Position numbers and translations under genes: made by a program. This document shows, piece by piece, positions 45,371 to 57,903 of a stretch of 64,000 bases of DNA. Source of the stretch: Aurifilum marmelostoma (taxonomy: Eukaryota; Ascomycota; Sordariomycetes; Diaporthales; Cryphonectriaceae); contig JAMXSV010000023.1 of NCBI GenBank assembly GCA_027559495.1, positions 62,001-126,000 on the forward strand, given 5' to 3'. The notes under the pieces are model-generated. The model saw only the letters and a program-made list of their open reading frames with translations, had not been told where the DNA came from and did not search any database. Numbering within the stretch: the stretch's first letter is position 1; every line of letters begins with the position of its first letter.

Positions 45371-45976
45371 TCACCTCTGGATATACACCCTGTAGTACCC
45401 AAACTTCCACGCCTTGCCCTCCCCCCTAACAAGCTTCGCATACCCAGCCCAGTCCACAGCACCCTCCTCCTCCCCCTCCACCTCCTTGCCCTTGAGCCTA
45501 TATACCACGTTCCCAAACAGCATAAGCTCGACCTCGTCGTCCCCAGACGACCCGCCAAACGACGCCGGGAACACCTTGAAGACGCTATGTTTCCGAGCCG
45601 CCACCTTCTCCCACATGCCTTCGCGGACCTTGAGGATATCTGCAGCGTGAATCCCCACCAGTCAGTCAGCAAAGGGAAGGGGAGGAACAAGACCCTTTCT
45701 TCGTCACACACTCATTCGCAAGATCGAAAAAAAAAAAAAAAAAAAAAAGAAGTAGGTTGTGTGCCTGAGAGGGGTTCACAAGAGCCATGCCATACCATTC
45801 TTGCCGGTGGCCTCCTTCTTCTCCATCACGAGCGTGGCGCCGTCCTGGAAAAAGTCCACCCATTCCTGGTTCTTCCCTGGTGTGTCGGAGACGCTGTAGA
45901 ATGTCGTAATGAACTCTTGAACGCCAGGGTCGAGGGGCACGTTGGCCGGGTAGGCTGGGGTGTAGTTTGCTGCCAT
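45371..45976 (-). CDS. SnoaL/NTF2-like fold protein
   Basis: Small single-domain protein of the NTF2/SnoaL-like superfamily, 149 residues from exons 45976-45796 and 45639-45371. The N-terminal helix and strand region (PGVQEFITTFYSVSDTPGKN...WVDFFQDGATLVM) and the later strands (VELMLFGNVVYRLKG, FGYYRVYIQR) follow the alpha-plus-beta cone pattern. The intron 45640-45795 is GT-AG and unusually long for this window because it holds an A22 run (45727-45748). Similar proteins are common in fungal genomes; a catalytic function cannot be assigned from sequence. Confidence 0.85.
45727..45748. repeat. A22 homopolymer inside an intron
   Basis: Run of about 22 A (T on the coding strand) within the SnoaL-like gene intron, upstream of the acceptor. 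Confidence 0.7.
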
Positions 45977-46858
45977 GGTCCTCGAACCAGTCTGTAATGA
46001 ATGAACGATTGAAGGGAAATCAAGAATGGACTTCGTAGGGCTGGAAAAGAAGGACCTAGATGTTTGTTTTGTGCAGTTCACGAGATTTGTAGTGGCTGAT
46101 ACTTAAAAAGGACCGCGTTGAGGGTACGGCCCGAGCACCAAACCAGACGGAACCTCCACATGCTCCCTTACCCGATGACATATGGGGGGTTGTCAACAAA
46201 TTGCATTTCTGTGCCATGGAGACAATACGAATATTAAAAAAAAAAACCACTTTGGAAGAACTCCAAAATTTTGAAATGTATTTCTCTCAAGCAACTCTCT
46301 CACGACGTGAGGACAAGTGCAAGGGTGGAGTACCTCGAGCTAAGAGCACTGGCACAGAATGAGCAGTGCATCCCAAGGGTTTAGAATCGTGCCTCAGCAT
46401 AGCACAATCACTTTTCTGCTGGACTGAACAGAATTATTTGTCCTTATGATTAACCCGGTCTACCCATGACTAGGAAACCCCAATCTGGCTTCCCCTCCCT
46501 CTCAGGCTTTACTCCTATGGTCGTTATGCTGAGAAACAAATCTTGCAGCAGCCACGCGGACGAGCGATAGAATCGCCGTGACAACAAGCATTATCATGCA
46601 TGATTGCGTCCAGTCTTACCTAGCCAAAGCCGGTTTGGCAACCCAGATGCGCCAGCTAGGCCTGGACGATCCTCGTAGAGTGTGCCTGCGCTTGGGGGGC
46701 TGCCCTGACGAGCTATCAGAGCCGGCGACGTCGATAGCGTCGGTAGATCCGGCTCGCCCACGAGACTGGGCGCCCATCAAAGGTGTTGGTAGTCCCCAAG
46801 CCCGGACAATTGGACTTCCGGCGACGCGTATAGAAGGGAACAGCAGACCGCTGCGTTC
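45977..46858. other. Intergenic region SnoaL-like / ING
   Basis: About 880 bp. A 94-codon open frame on the plus strand (46578-46862) has no domain and overlaps the ING stop region, so it is not called. Nothing else is seen. Confidence 0.45.
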
Positions 46859-49424
46859 CTAAGCGCCTCGTCTCGTCGTCCGCCTGCTTCCTTCACCTTT
46901 CTCATCAAGGCCCAGAGAGGCTCTGCAATCTGCGCAGTACCAAGTCTTAGCTAGTCCTGCCGCGTTGTTAAGCCCCAGGCACTCGAGGTGAAACCATTCA
47001 AACTTGCACTTCATTACTCCGTTTGTCAGTGACCCAGCGCACCAGCCACACAACTACACAGCCTTGCTCGTCCCATGACTGTACTGCTCGGGCGGGGTTT
47101 GCTTGATGACTTACACTGTCGTTCTCGCACATTACCATTGTCCCGAAACTAACGCGGTTGCAGATGCAGTAGCGTGCTTCATTGGGGTCGATCACGTTTC
47201 CCTCCTCGTCCACTTCGACCTCCGCCTCCGCCTCGGCAGTCTGGCCACGCTCCTTCTTCTGTGCACCGCGTTTGGATTTCTTGGGCGCCGCCTTGCGCTT
47301 TGTGATGGCGCTGTTGTTGCCGCCCGAGTTCGTCCGGCTGATAATGCCCGGCGCAGGTCTCTTAGTCCTCTTGCTGGGCTGTCTCAGCGACAGTTCGGGT
47401 GCAGGCGTGTTCCGCGCGGTACTGGTGCGACGGGTTCGCTCTGCCGCAAGACCCGGCTGGGAGCCGCCCTCGGCGCCTGCTGTCTGGCCGCGAGACGAAG
47501 GTCGCCGCGATGACGCCTCTGCCCCAGGAGTTGAGGAGCGCGGCGTGGTTCCACGAGAATTTGCCGTCTTGGTGGTTGTTGCCGTCGGCGGCGGCGGCGG
47601 CGGTGGCGGCGGCGCAGCAGCCTTCTCCTTTGCCCTGGCCTCTCTCGCCCTGGTCTCTCTGACAGGTGGCAGGATGGGCGTGTTTGACTTTTTAGGTGAA
47701 GCAGGAGAATCATTCGCCGGCCCCTTGGTCGGGACAAAGGTTGTGGTGGTACCTGCATCAGTGCTAGGCGCAGGGGAGGTCGCGCCCGAGGACTTGGCCC
47801 CAACCATGATCGACTGTTCGTGGCCGTGTATGGGGATAGGCACGGGTGTCGTGGAGTGATGGGCTTGTTGTGCGCCGCCAACCGTCAGCGAAGAGGGCTG
47901 GATCGTTGTGTGACGGGTCAGGCCGATGGGCTGAGGGACAGGGACAGGTGTCTCGGTCTTTGACCGCTTCAGAGCGGCCGGCTCAGGCTGCCCGGCATCG
48001 GCCTCAGGAGGGGAGTCCCGTTTTCGTTTCTTCTGCTGTCTCTTAGTATTCTTTGCTTGAGGTTGGCTGGAGGGCTGGGGCGGCTGGAAAGACACCTCAA
48101 GGTTCTTCGCGATGGCTGCGATCCGCCTTGCTGACTCTTCAGCTTCTTTGGCCGCCTGGTCGGACAGCCGGTCCTTCTTGATCTTCTTGGCCTTGTTCAG
48201 CTGGTGCCCACGGTTCGTGAGATTGCTTCCGTCGGCTGCTATCGCAGAGTCCATACTCACGGCTCCCGTGGGCAAAAGTTCGGAGCCGGTCGCATCATCG
48301 ACGACGGATCGCGGGAGGCTCGTGTCAAACGGTAACCCCTCCTCCTCCGCCTTCCTCTTGGCGGCTGACCATCCGTCATAGCCACGGCCGAGGACCTTGA
48401 GCTCCCTGTTGATCATCGTATCGCTTGGTATCCAGGCAGCATTCTTCTTCATCCGCTTCCTCAGCCTGGCAAGCTCCCACTGAGTGAGCCGCAGCCACGG
48501 GGCGTCCTCGCTCCCGATCGCGGCATCGGGGGGTGGCGGTCGCAGTGGTCCTGTGGCTGCTGGGACCGCAGCGGGCGCATTGTTTGGGAATGGTTTTTGC
48601 GGTGCAGCCTTGTGGGCCTTGGGCTTCGGCACTTTGGGCGTCTTCTCGATAGCCTTCCTGCCTCTGGGTTTCGGAACCTCAACCCGCGCCGCGGGTGTCC
48701 GCTTGTGGCTCACGATCTCCCTTTCCTCTTCCTCCTCTTCCTCGCTGCTCTCGCTCTCGCCGCTGTCTGTACCGTAACCAACATCGTAAGGAGCTAGCAC
48801 CTCGCCAGGGACTGTAATCCTCGGGCCACGCGGCCGGCGGCCCTTGTCCCCGCCAGCCGGCTGCCTCTTATTGCCGCCCCGCGTAGCTTGTGGTGACCTC
48901 GCCGTCACGCCGGGACTGTGTGCATCTTCCTCGGCGGGGTAGTTCTCGAGCATCGTCCGCAGCTTCGCGTGTATCAGCTTGAGCCTGTTCAAGTGCCGGT
49001 TCACATTGTCCGCCATGCGCAGCGCCTCGGCGTGCGAGTACACCCTCGACGTCAGGACGCGTGACAGGTCGGCCGAGATCTCCTCGCGCAGCTTCACGGG
49101 GTGCGGGCGCTCGTCGGCGGCCAGCGACGGGAGCTGGCCCCAGGTCCTGGTCAGGTCGTGCAGGCGCGCCGAGGCGTCGGCGTAGTCACGGTCGAGCTTC
49201 CCGATCAGCGTCAGCGATCGGATCATGTCCGCCGGCAGGTGTTCTGTAAACTCCAGGAAGTCCGTGACGGTCGCTTGGGCGTCGGGGTCGGCGCGCCCGT
49301 CGAGGGAGCCCAGGCTCGAGCCGAGCCTCTCCATGGCGCCGTGCAGGGAGGCAGACGTCTGCCGTGGCGACAGCTGTTCATCCTCGTCCATCTCGGCGCC
49401 GCTAGCGTCCGCTACTGCTATCAT
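46859..49424 (-). CDS. ING-family PHD-finger chromatin protein
   Basis: Putative subunit of a histone acetyltransferase or deacetylase complex that reads H3K4 methylation. Exons 49424-47115 and 47008-46859 give 819 residues. The N-terminal ING helical region (about 45-170) includes LEFTEHLPADMIRSLTLIGKLD, typical of ING proteins. A long disordered, charged and Ala/Pro-rich middle follows. The C-terminal PHD finger is completed by splicing between ENDS and CKFEWFH: YCICNRVSFGTMVMCEND, then CKFEWFHLECLGL, then KTWYCADC, giving the Cys4-His-Cys3 set. The intron 47009-47114 is GT-AG. At about 820 residues it is much longer than yeast Yng1/Yng2 or Pho23; the length lies in the disordered middle. 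The specific complex (NuA4, NuA3 or Rpd3L type) cannot be told. Confidence 0.9.
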
Positions 49425-49994
49425 CCAGGGGTCAAAGGGGGATCGAGTACTTTTTGTTTTCGTCGTCGATAGCGTTACGGGTTCATTGGTGCCGATTTGT
49501 TGAGGTGATTTTATTGGTTGTACATCCGATGCGAGCTGGTCGCGAGCTCGAGATGTTTAGGCGCGCATCACTACGAGGGTTTTTGGTAGTCGCGACTGAT
49601 TACTGTGATCGTCGCAGGGCGGCAGTCGCGTCCCTCGAGGCAGGGAAGCTGCATCCCTGCATGCAACTATCGAGGATATGCACATACGTCATCATCAACG
49701 TTAGCCTCGCAAAATGGCCGACCTTTGACCACTCGATGGTTCGAAGAAAGCAAATATGGGATATTAGCTTCAATATTGATTCATCAGTATTTTACAAGTT
49801 GACTTTCACGTGGGATTTATTTTTTTCCCCCTTTTTCATCCCTGAGTTTAAATTTGTATTGCGAATGATTTCTTCTAGTCACATTGTACTCATAGCATAG
49901 CTACTTGGTCTCTTTCTGAGACTTGGAAGATCATGCCACAGTTCTCCCATACAGAAGTATTTTCCCCCTTTCGTATATAGTCACGATGCATCGC
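49425..49994. other. Short intergenic region (ING upstream / membrane protein downstream)
   Basis: 570 bp, AT-rich in its right half. No gene is seen. Confidence 0.5.
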
Positions 49995-51121
49995 CTAGTC
50001 CTCACCCACAAAACTTAAGCCCACACCGGTTAAGAATGCTGCTAGTGCCCAAACCGAGGCGTAAGCTGCGGCACCACTGCTCTCGACCCCGCTGACGGTC
50101 AGGTCGCACTGCAGATAGGTGTTCACGCCCGTCACGGCGACCAGGACAGCTGTCCTCACGATGCCGACCTTTGTCTGCGTGGTGTAGCCCCAGATGTTCC
50201 ACCACAGCGTCTCTCCCAGGGTGGCCTCCACGGGATCAAACTGCGCCGCCTTCTCGTCCTGCTCCGTGCGGCCTGTGGCGGTCAGGGGCGTGAAGATGAA
50301 GCTCCGCGCTGCGATACCAGAGACGAGGGCCAGCGTCGTCAGGATGATCAGGCCGCTCCGCGCCGGCTCGACGGTGTGGATACCCTCAAAGTGCAGGACA
50401 AAGGCGGGGCGCAGGTAGATCTTGTACGACAGGAACAGCACGACGTTGTAGATGAAGCTCGCCAGCAGGGTGGACAGCACCGAGATGAAGCGGTCGGCAA
50501 TGATCTCGCGGTTCGGGGTGGAGGGCGTGGCCTTGTGCGCACCAGAGAGCGGGCGCAGCAGGAGGAACGGGACGAAGCTTGCGACGACATCGACGGCGAG
50601 ACCGGCAAGAGCGGTCTTGGGGCTGAGGCTGTAGAAAGCCGTCATCAGGTAGAACTGTAGGCGCACATTGTTAGACTTTTGGCCCTCCTCTATTCCGGCG
50701 GCTGCCAGAGCGGCTCCCGTTCCGATGTCAAAGAAGTACTCACAGTCGGGCTGTGCGACAGCAAGTTCAGCGCCGCCAGGTCGATCGAGTCAAAATTGGC
50801 GAACCAGCCCAAGGCAAGCTCCGTCAGCCTCCAGGCCGCCATGATGCCCACCTCGCGCGGCGTCTCGAGGGTGCGCATGACGGTCGCCAGCTCGCCCCGC
50901 GTGAACTCGTTGATGAACGAGTAGCCCAGCGAGGAGATGGAGAAGCTCAGGACCGCGACGAGCGGGAACTGGAGCAGCGAGGGCAGCTGGGACCTGCGCT
51001 GCGCCGGGGCGGGAGCCTCGCGCTTGACCACCGCAGCTGAGGCATTTGCGCCAGCATGGCTGGAGCCCTCGCCGCTGTCAGGCTCGATAAGATCGACATG
51101 TCTGGATGATGACGATGACAT
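49995..51121 (-). CDS. Multi-pass membrane protein of unknown function
   Basis: Exons 51121-50744 and 50654-49995 give 345 residues; the intron 50655-50743 is GT-AG with matching frame. The N-terminus is Ser-rich and disordered (1-45). About six hydrophobic helices follow, for example near residues 50-72, 137-158, 178-203 and 228-250, with two more near the C-terminus. A hydrophilic loop between helices contains SGAHKATPSTPNREI. I do not recognise a family signature. The reading-frame continuity, splice sites and hydrophobic pattern support a real gene. Confidence 0.8.
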
Positions 51122-52589
51122 GGCGCATCCGTTTGCGATCTATGTCAGGAGACGGGATATACGGGTCGCAGCGACAAACTCGATCTACGTGGCGATGTGT
51201 AGAATTCAGGGTTGGGTCTCTCTCCTTTCTCGTTCAGCGCAGAAGCTTACACAGCAAGAGTATGGCAAATCTGTAAGGTCCAGGAAAATTGTGCGACAGT
51301 GTGGAGTGTGGTTTGGGTCGGGAGGGGGGGAAGAGAGAAAGATCGATTTTTGGAGTGAGCTTTTCTTTGAAGCTGGCTGCTCTCCAAAACACTAATTGTC
51401 TAGCTGGTTTCCCCCGCAACAGCCAAGTCCCCACTACCTGACGTCTACCCGCCGATCCCTGAGTTATTGGCGTTGCCTATTTTTTTCTTCTCTTTCCCAC
51501 CCGGTCCGGGAGACCAAAAGATTTATTCTCAATTTTCATCTGGACACTGACCAGTATATAAAGTCGGTCGATCCTCTTTCAAACCGATTATTTTCATTCT
51601 ACATTTTTCTCTTTTGTCTCGAGAGTACCGGCATTTCAAACCTGGAAGGACAGCAGCATCTCTCGCAGCTGCAAAAGCTAACGGCACGCAATCTCCGTCT
51701 CGCCAAATGCCTCGGGGCCACTACATGTTTGAACCTCTGCGGAAAGTATCCACCGCTCCATCAAAATAGACGAGGACTTTTCACAGAGATTTTTCTGTTT
51801 AGTCTTTTCTTGATTTTTTCACTTCCTTCTTTTCCTCTCCTTCGTCCTCTTTCCAATTTACCTTGTCTCTTCCTTTCTCTCCTTCTCTTGAATTTCCTGT
51901 CTTCTTCATATCAAGGCCCAAGGGAGGAGAAAAAAAAAGAAGAAAAAAAGAACATGGTAACTGGTGACTGGTGAGTTAGGTAGGTCACACTCTTCATTAT
52001 CAATCTCACATACTCTGCATACTCTGCATGTACACATGCATGCTTCTTCATACCTCACTCATGTCAATACGGGAAGAAAGTCTCTACTCTATCACTCTCT
52101 CTCCTCCCCCCCCCCAAATTCTCATCTATAACGTCTCTTCTCAATCACAATCACAAAAAGCAAGTCAGAATTGATGATGGAACCAAGCAATTCCATTTCA
52201 TTGTTACTACTCTGAGGGATCTTACTCGACGCAGACACAGATTCGGCCCTCGCTTTAACCTCGTTGCGCAGCAATCTCACCACAAAATCGAACCTGTGGT
52301 GTATTGCTCTCAACTCATCGGTGCTGAGGTCCACTGCCGCGGAGCAACTCGTCCCTTGACGAATCGGATATATAGGTGGTGACGAAGGGATGGGTGGAAA
52401 AAACGCAACAACAGAACGACTAAGACAACAATCCAAACCAGCCAGCTTCAACAACTCCTAAATCCTCCAAACCGGCTCAGTTGGTCTCGAAAAGCAGGGT
52501 CGTGGCACATCAAACGCGATCGAGGCAAGGTTTTTTCTCTTTTCTTTTTTGGAAGGAAAAAACAAAAACATGATCGTCCTTGCTTTGGT
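51122..52589. other. 1.5 kb intergenic region
   Basis: No gene is supported between the membrane-protein start and the C2H2 stop. It is pyrimidine-rich near 51790-51910, which fits untranslated leader or promoter sequence. A 110-codon minus-strand frame at 52122-52454 is probably 3' untranslated region of the C2H2 gene. Confidence 0.45.
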
Positions 52590-54236
52590 TTATTCTTCCA
52601 TGGCGAAGACACCGTGATCATCCTCGTCGCTCCGAGCCCGAGACCGCATGTCGTCGTCGTCGCCGTCTTCCATCCGAACGTCACTATCGCGACGCGCCGC
52701 ACCACGGAGGTGACTTTCTGGAGCTTGTGCCGGGAAGCTGTTGAGGAAGGGGGATTGCCCCAGGGAGACCTGGCCCAGGAACTGAGCCGGGATGGCAGGC
52801 ACAGCTGGGATGTCCAGGGGGAAGCTGGCTCGTCAGGGAGCCCGCGTTGCTACCATAGCTGCAGCTCAGCATGGCCACGGCCTTGGCCAGGTGGTCCGCC
52901 TCGCCGGACATGCTGGAGGGGCCCAGCGGAGGGCTGGACTCGTGGTATCCATAGAAGCTCGTCGCATACCCGCTGTCCGATGGCAGCGGGCGCAGGGACC
53001 GCGAGAGCCCACCACGCATGTCCTCGTCGTCGTCGTCGGACGACATTGGGGAGTAATGGAACTTGTTCGCGTCCAGGGCGTGCAGCGCATCCCTCTGTGG
53101 TGGCGGCGTGGTATTGGCAGAGCTGCGGCCGTCCATCTGCTCCGAGAACCCACCAGACACCGAGGGAGAAGTCTCGCGCGCGGAATCCGGAGGACTCGTC
53201 GGCAAGTTGTTCATGGCTACCAGTACGGACGCAGCCTCGAGGAGCTGGACCTGCTGGTGCTTGGATATAAGGAGCTTGGAAGTCAAGGACCATTCCGGGG
53301 TGTGTTCCCACCTGAAGCGAAAAAAAAAACAAAAGTCAACAAACTGTTTGCCTCGCACTCTTCAACAACGGCAGAGAATGGTCCCAAGGATCGGCCCGCC
53401 GGCCACGGGGAAGGGGGCAACAATCATGCCAATGATGAGGGACGAGAGGGGAGGGGAAGGGTAGGGGAGACAGGGGCACAAACAAATGCTTGGTCAAGCA
53501 GCTGCTATGCTTGTATCCCTTCCCGCAGTGCTGACAGTGGATCTCCGGTCGGTTGAACTTCCTTCCTTCCTTGGCCAGTGGCTGGCCATCGCTGGCCCTC
53601 CGGGAGCGCTCCTTTTCGCCTTCTTCGGGGGAAGCATTCTCTTGATCGTCCACCGCGCTGTCCGACGAGTCCTCGGCCTTGTCTGTCATGCTCAGAAATT
53701 TGTTCACGGGCAGGCTCGCCGCCGGCCCCCACGCGGTGGTATCAGGCCGTGGACCACCAGACTTGGACGCCCGACGGTTTCCGATATCAATGGGGTTGGC
53801 AGGCATCTTCTCGATCGGGTCCGCTATTCCGGCTGCAACGGCGGCAGCCACCATGCTTGCAGCGTTGTTGGAGGCACTCTTGCGACGTGCACCGCCTACG
53901 CGGTTCGCACCAAGGAGCGTGCCCGAGAGCGTCGTATGAGAGGTCGTACGGGAGTGTGCTTGTCGAGGAACGCTCGATCCCGTCAACGAGTTGAACGTAG
54001 GAGGGGTTGGACGAGGTGGTACTGGTCTTGAGACCTGCTGCAGATCCTATATCGGTTGTGGCTGGTGATCAGCGGTCGTGCTTCAACCCTCTCCAAAAAT
54101 AAATTAAAAGGAGTAGGTGCAGCAGCCGCAGCAGCAGCCGGAGCAGCAGCAACAACAACAGCAACGGTCATAGAGAATGAATTGCATGGTTAGGGGAAGA
54201 AGGAGGGTTTGTAGATCGTACCTTAGATGAGGCCAT
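52590..54236 (-). CDS. C2H2 zinc-finger protein, one frameshift
   Basis: Probable nuclear DNA-binding protein of about 432 residues. Exons 54236-54222 (15 nt, MASSK), 54046-53484 and 53311-52590. A basic and Ser-rich N-terminal part precedes a single C2H2 finger, CQHCGKGYKHSSCLTKH, completed across intron 53312-53483 into LWEHTPEW. A conserved helical block KHQQVQLLEAASVLVAM follows. The distal part is Ser/Asp-rich, then SQLPLDIPAVPAIPAQF and an acidic C-terminus. That C-terminal frame needs removal of one base from the C5 run (plus-strand G5 at 52817-52821); with that correction the frame ends cleanly at 52590. Both introns are GT-AG. This finger plus block recurs in filamentous ascomycetes; its target genes are unknown. 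Confidence 0.85.
52817..52821 (-). other. +1 frameshift near the C-terminus of the C2H2 protein (C5 run)
   Basis: The coding strand reads CAGCTTCCCCCTGGACATC. With four C it gives QLPLDIPAVPAIPAQF and an acidic tail to the stop at 52590; with five it enters an unrelated frame. Exon arithmetic shows exactly one surplus base. Confidence 0.75.
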
Positions 54237-56684
54237 AATCAACGTGGCCTTGAAGAAGAAGGGAAGGAGAGGATAATCCTGAAGAACTCGCGACAAAGAA
54301 ATCGCTGGCTATTCCTGAAAATCAGATTTCCCAAAAAAAAAAAAAAAAGGACAAGCCCACAGCCAAAAGAAAACGAAACCGTATTCGTATGAGAGGGCCG
54401 TATAGTGGTCTGGGCGAGGCTTGAGGAGTACGGGATACAGATCTGTCGCTTGCGTATTGTGAAGTTGGGAAAGTTTTGGGCTTCAAGGTAACACCTGTCG
54501 TGATGACTGGACTTTTTTTTTTTTTTGTGCCTAGAGCCTTCCGTTGTCGGTACCTTTTTTCGGTCGTGACAATGAAAGTCGGTTTGAGTCCAGCTGATCT
54601 CCCGAGAAGGGGTCTCCCGTGCTAATTAGCGCAACCCTCGGCGACGACACAAAGGCAACACTGCAGCAGCAAGAGACGTCGACGTGGAGCCCCAGGAGAG
54701 AAGGACGATTCGATTCGACCGTGCTCGACGTGCTGTGCGGACCGAAGAAATGTTACGATCGAGGACGGTGATTACTGGAGGAGGCTGTCGGAACCGAGAG
54801 TCTGGGACGTGGAACCGTTGAATTGTTTGGTCTGGCGGAAAGGCTGCGCGGGCTCGAGACGGACGGACGGGGGGGGGGGCAGTGTTCGAGAGGGGGGGGA
54901 GGTTCCAGGTGTGTGGGCAGATTGCGAGTTCGCTGGGGCAATTCGTTGTTATCAGTGCTACATGGACAGGGCCAGGAAGATGAGTCGAGAGAACAGGGTG
55001 AAGAGAGAAAGCCACCACCAAGAACAAGAAGGAGAGAGGGAGGGGGGAAAAAAGAGTGTATCACGACTGGAAAGTTTGGGGTTTGGCAGGAGGAGAAAGA
55101 ATGAGACCAGAACAAAAAAAAAAAAAAAAGGTTGCCGATCTTTTTTGGCAGGAATAGGGAAAATGTTATTCTACTGTGGAAGGGAAAGATGGGCATCCTG
55201 GGATCCTATCCTGGCTGTGCCAGTCACGCACAACATGCAAGCCGCTGTGAGACCGTTCCGCATGGGAGGTGTGCCCTGCCCTGTCCTGTCCTGCCCTGCC
55301 CGGGAACATGCTGTAGACCGTACAATGTACTGTCAGTGGCCTACTGTGTGAGAGAGTGTGGGTGTGGGCGTGGGTGCAGTGCGACACGATGTACCCCCGT
55401 ATCGGCTGGGTTGAAGGGGGGGAGGGGGGAGGGGGGAAGAGGAACAAAGGGGGTGTCTCTAGGATGATGAGAGGGGTTACGGTGTACGTGGGGACTCTCC
55501 TGAAGCTCTCATCCTTGGACACGCATCTCGGTCGAGCCCCCCCCCTCTCTCCCCTCGTCCTTAGGTCGATTTCACCCCTCAATCAGTCTGGGTCTCTTCC
55601 AACCCCAACCCAAGGATCCTCAAAGAAGTGTTGTGTCGTTTTGGTCTGCAAGTCCAGGCTTGGAAGGTAACGGCGACAACGCTGAGAGCGGTGCCGCTAC
55701 TACTATGACTGTGGGTTTTGTTTTTCTCCGAATGACTTTACGTACGTACACAGCCAACCAAGTGTATGACTTGTTGGCAGAGACAGCCACCTCGAACCCA
55801 GGAGCTACCTACGTGGTCACCTGAAGACTTGTTGATCCGCCTAGGACCACACCATCTCCAAGTCTAGCCCTCTGGAGAGAGGGGAGGAGGGGGGCGGCGC
55901 AAGGACGGACCACGAGGGCTCAGGGCGGCAGGGCAAGCTGGCAGAGAGCGGGTGGGGAGCTCTTTCTTGGGGGGAGCGAATGGCCAGGACCTCCTCGTCC
56001 CTTGTTCCTGCACTGTGGATGTGTGCACAAAAGGTGGGGATCAGCGCCCTCTCTGGTCTCTCGAACCCCGGGGCGTGAGCCAGTCAATCAACACACAGCA
56101 TGTACATTCCAGGTCCCTCGAGGCGGGGTCCAGCGCGTGGTACTGACACCGACAATACCTTTCTTGCTTTTGACCGGCCCTGGAATGGGATCGCAGGGGT
56201 GGGAAGGTTGCACAGCGGCCCACTCTCAGGCCTGCAGGCCATGGTCTCTGGTGCAGGTTGGGTGGGGCTCACCTGTCGGGATGATCGACAACCTTGAGTA
56301 CCATGAGGGAGTACAGAACAAAGATGAGAGCGGGGGAAGGGGGGATGCCATTGTCTCACTACTATGTCCATGGCATTATGTTTATGATGGTGGAAGGCAG
56401 TTCTTCTCAAGGTGATGGAAGCCGTGAGAAGAGATGGGTGACCCGTGTGAAGCTGAAGTGTTGCTTGGGGGGGGGGACAGAGGAAGGGTCCGAGAGGATG
56501 AATTTGGTGCGGTGTCGAGAAATGGTGCGACCAGTCTGTGGCAGGAGGGGGAAAAGGGCTGCGCTAACGAGAGCCCGGCCAAGAAAGTACTAACGACTGT
56601 TAGCAAAGGCCCAGCGTCTATTTTGGTACAGCACAAATCTGATCCGTCAGCAGGCGCCGCACATTTCTGTAGGATTGAATCCCA

Positions 56685-56706
56685 ATCGAATCGAATCGAA
56701 TCGATC
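56685..56706. repeat. AATCG tandem repeat
   Basis: Four to five units of AATCG/GAATC in the gene-free region. Confidence 0.6.
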
Positions 56707-57880
56707 TCGGCTCAGCTACGGGACAACGGGCCTACTTCTTATGCATGGTACTTGGGAGGAATTGTCACTGTGTCCAGTTTACTGTACGCAGCAGCCCAAC
56801 AAATTTCTTTTTCTTTGTTTTGTTTTTGTTTTTGTTTTTTTTTCGCCCTCGCTTCATGTATCCCAATGGGGTGTGTACCAAAACCACGTCGCATCCTACT
56901 GTGGTAGCTATAACACAATCAAAAGCATGCTGTCACTCTAGTTTACCAATCGAAATCCGAAGCGTGGTTATGCAAGGCCTCGTCCAATGACTGACACAGT
57001 TCGAGCTCAGGTTTCGCCAGGTGGGGTGGGTGTGGAAAAGAGGAATGCTCCAGGTAGGGTACCTGGCACGGCACTGTACTTAGCCACAGGCGGGATTCCA
57101 AAGCTTCCCGTTCCCTCGATCTGACCAGAAAACGGAGATCTCGGTTGTCTGAAGAAGAAAAAATCTGTCTGTTGCTATGTACAGCTCCTGGCTGTAGGTA
57201 AGGGGGAAAGAGGGGGGGGGAAAAAAGAAAATTTGAGATGTGTCTGCTCATTCCAAATACCCTGGCAGGTAATCATAACAAAGGTGCCTGTGCTCTTCAT
57301 CAATCCGCTTCAAGCGCCACCAGTTGACTGGTCGGGAAATTTGCCATTTGAGCATGTAATGTTTGAGGAACATAATCTAGTACACATACTACACACACAG
57401 GCACACCAAAGGGGGCCCCGAATTCCGATGGTAGTGAAGGACACATCAGAAAGAATGCGCACCAAACAACATGGGTAATCTGCAAGCTTGCCAACAGGGA
57501 GAGAGGGCTGCTCGCGGGCTAAGAAAATGGTCCAGAGAGTCTCAGGCGACTGGTGCACAGCAAGCCACGAATTTCTCAGGCCCAGGAGGCCCCGCCTCCC
57601 GAACCCAGTCGGGCAGCTCTATCACACTGCATTTAGAGACACCGGGCGCCCAGGGCCCAGGCTCCAGAGAAGATGGCGGGCATGCCATCTGGAGCAAATC
57701 AGACCAAGGCGCACATCACCCACGGAAGCTGGACAATTCAGGCCCCGCCCGGGATCATCGACCTCGCTGGACCAATGCAAGAGAGGCACAGGAAGACCGA
57801 ATGGTTTTGAAACGAAGCGCCAGCGCCGGCTGCCTCTCCGCCCGTTCCAACTAATTTTTTTCTTTGCTGAGACAAGAGAA

Positions 57881-57903
57881 GGGGGGGGGGGGGGGGGGGG
57901 GGG
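57881..57903. repeat. G23 homopolymer
   Basis: An uninterrupted run of 23 G, the longest G run seen in the window. It is difficult to sequence, so its true length is uncertain. Confidence 0.8.

Noticed and set aside
46578..46862. Plus-strand 94-codon frame
   Set aside because: Overlaps the ING stop and has no motif; short open frames of this size are frequent in this GC range.
53983..54171. Ala-rich minus-strand frame upstream of the C2H2 exon 2
   Set aside because: It lies mostly within the intron 54047-54221; splicing MASSK to DLQQVSRP gives a consistent protein.
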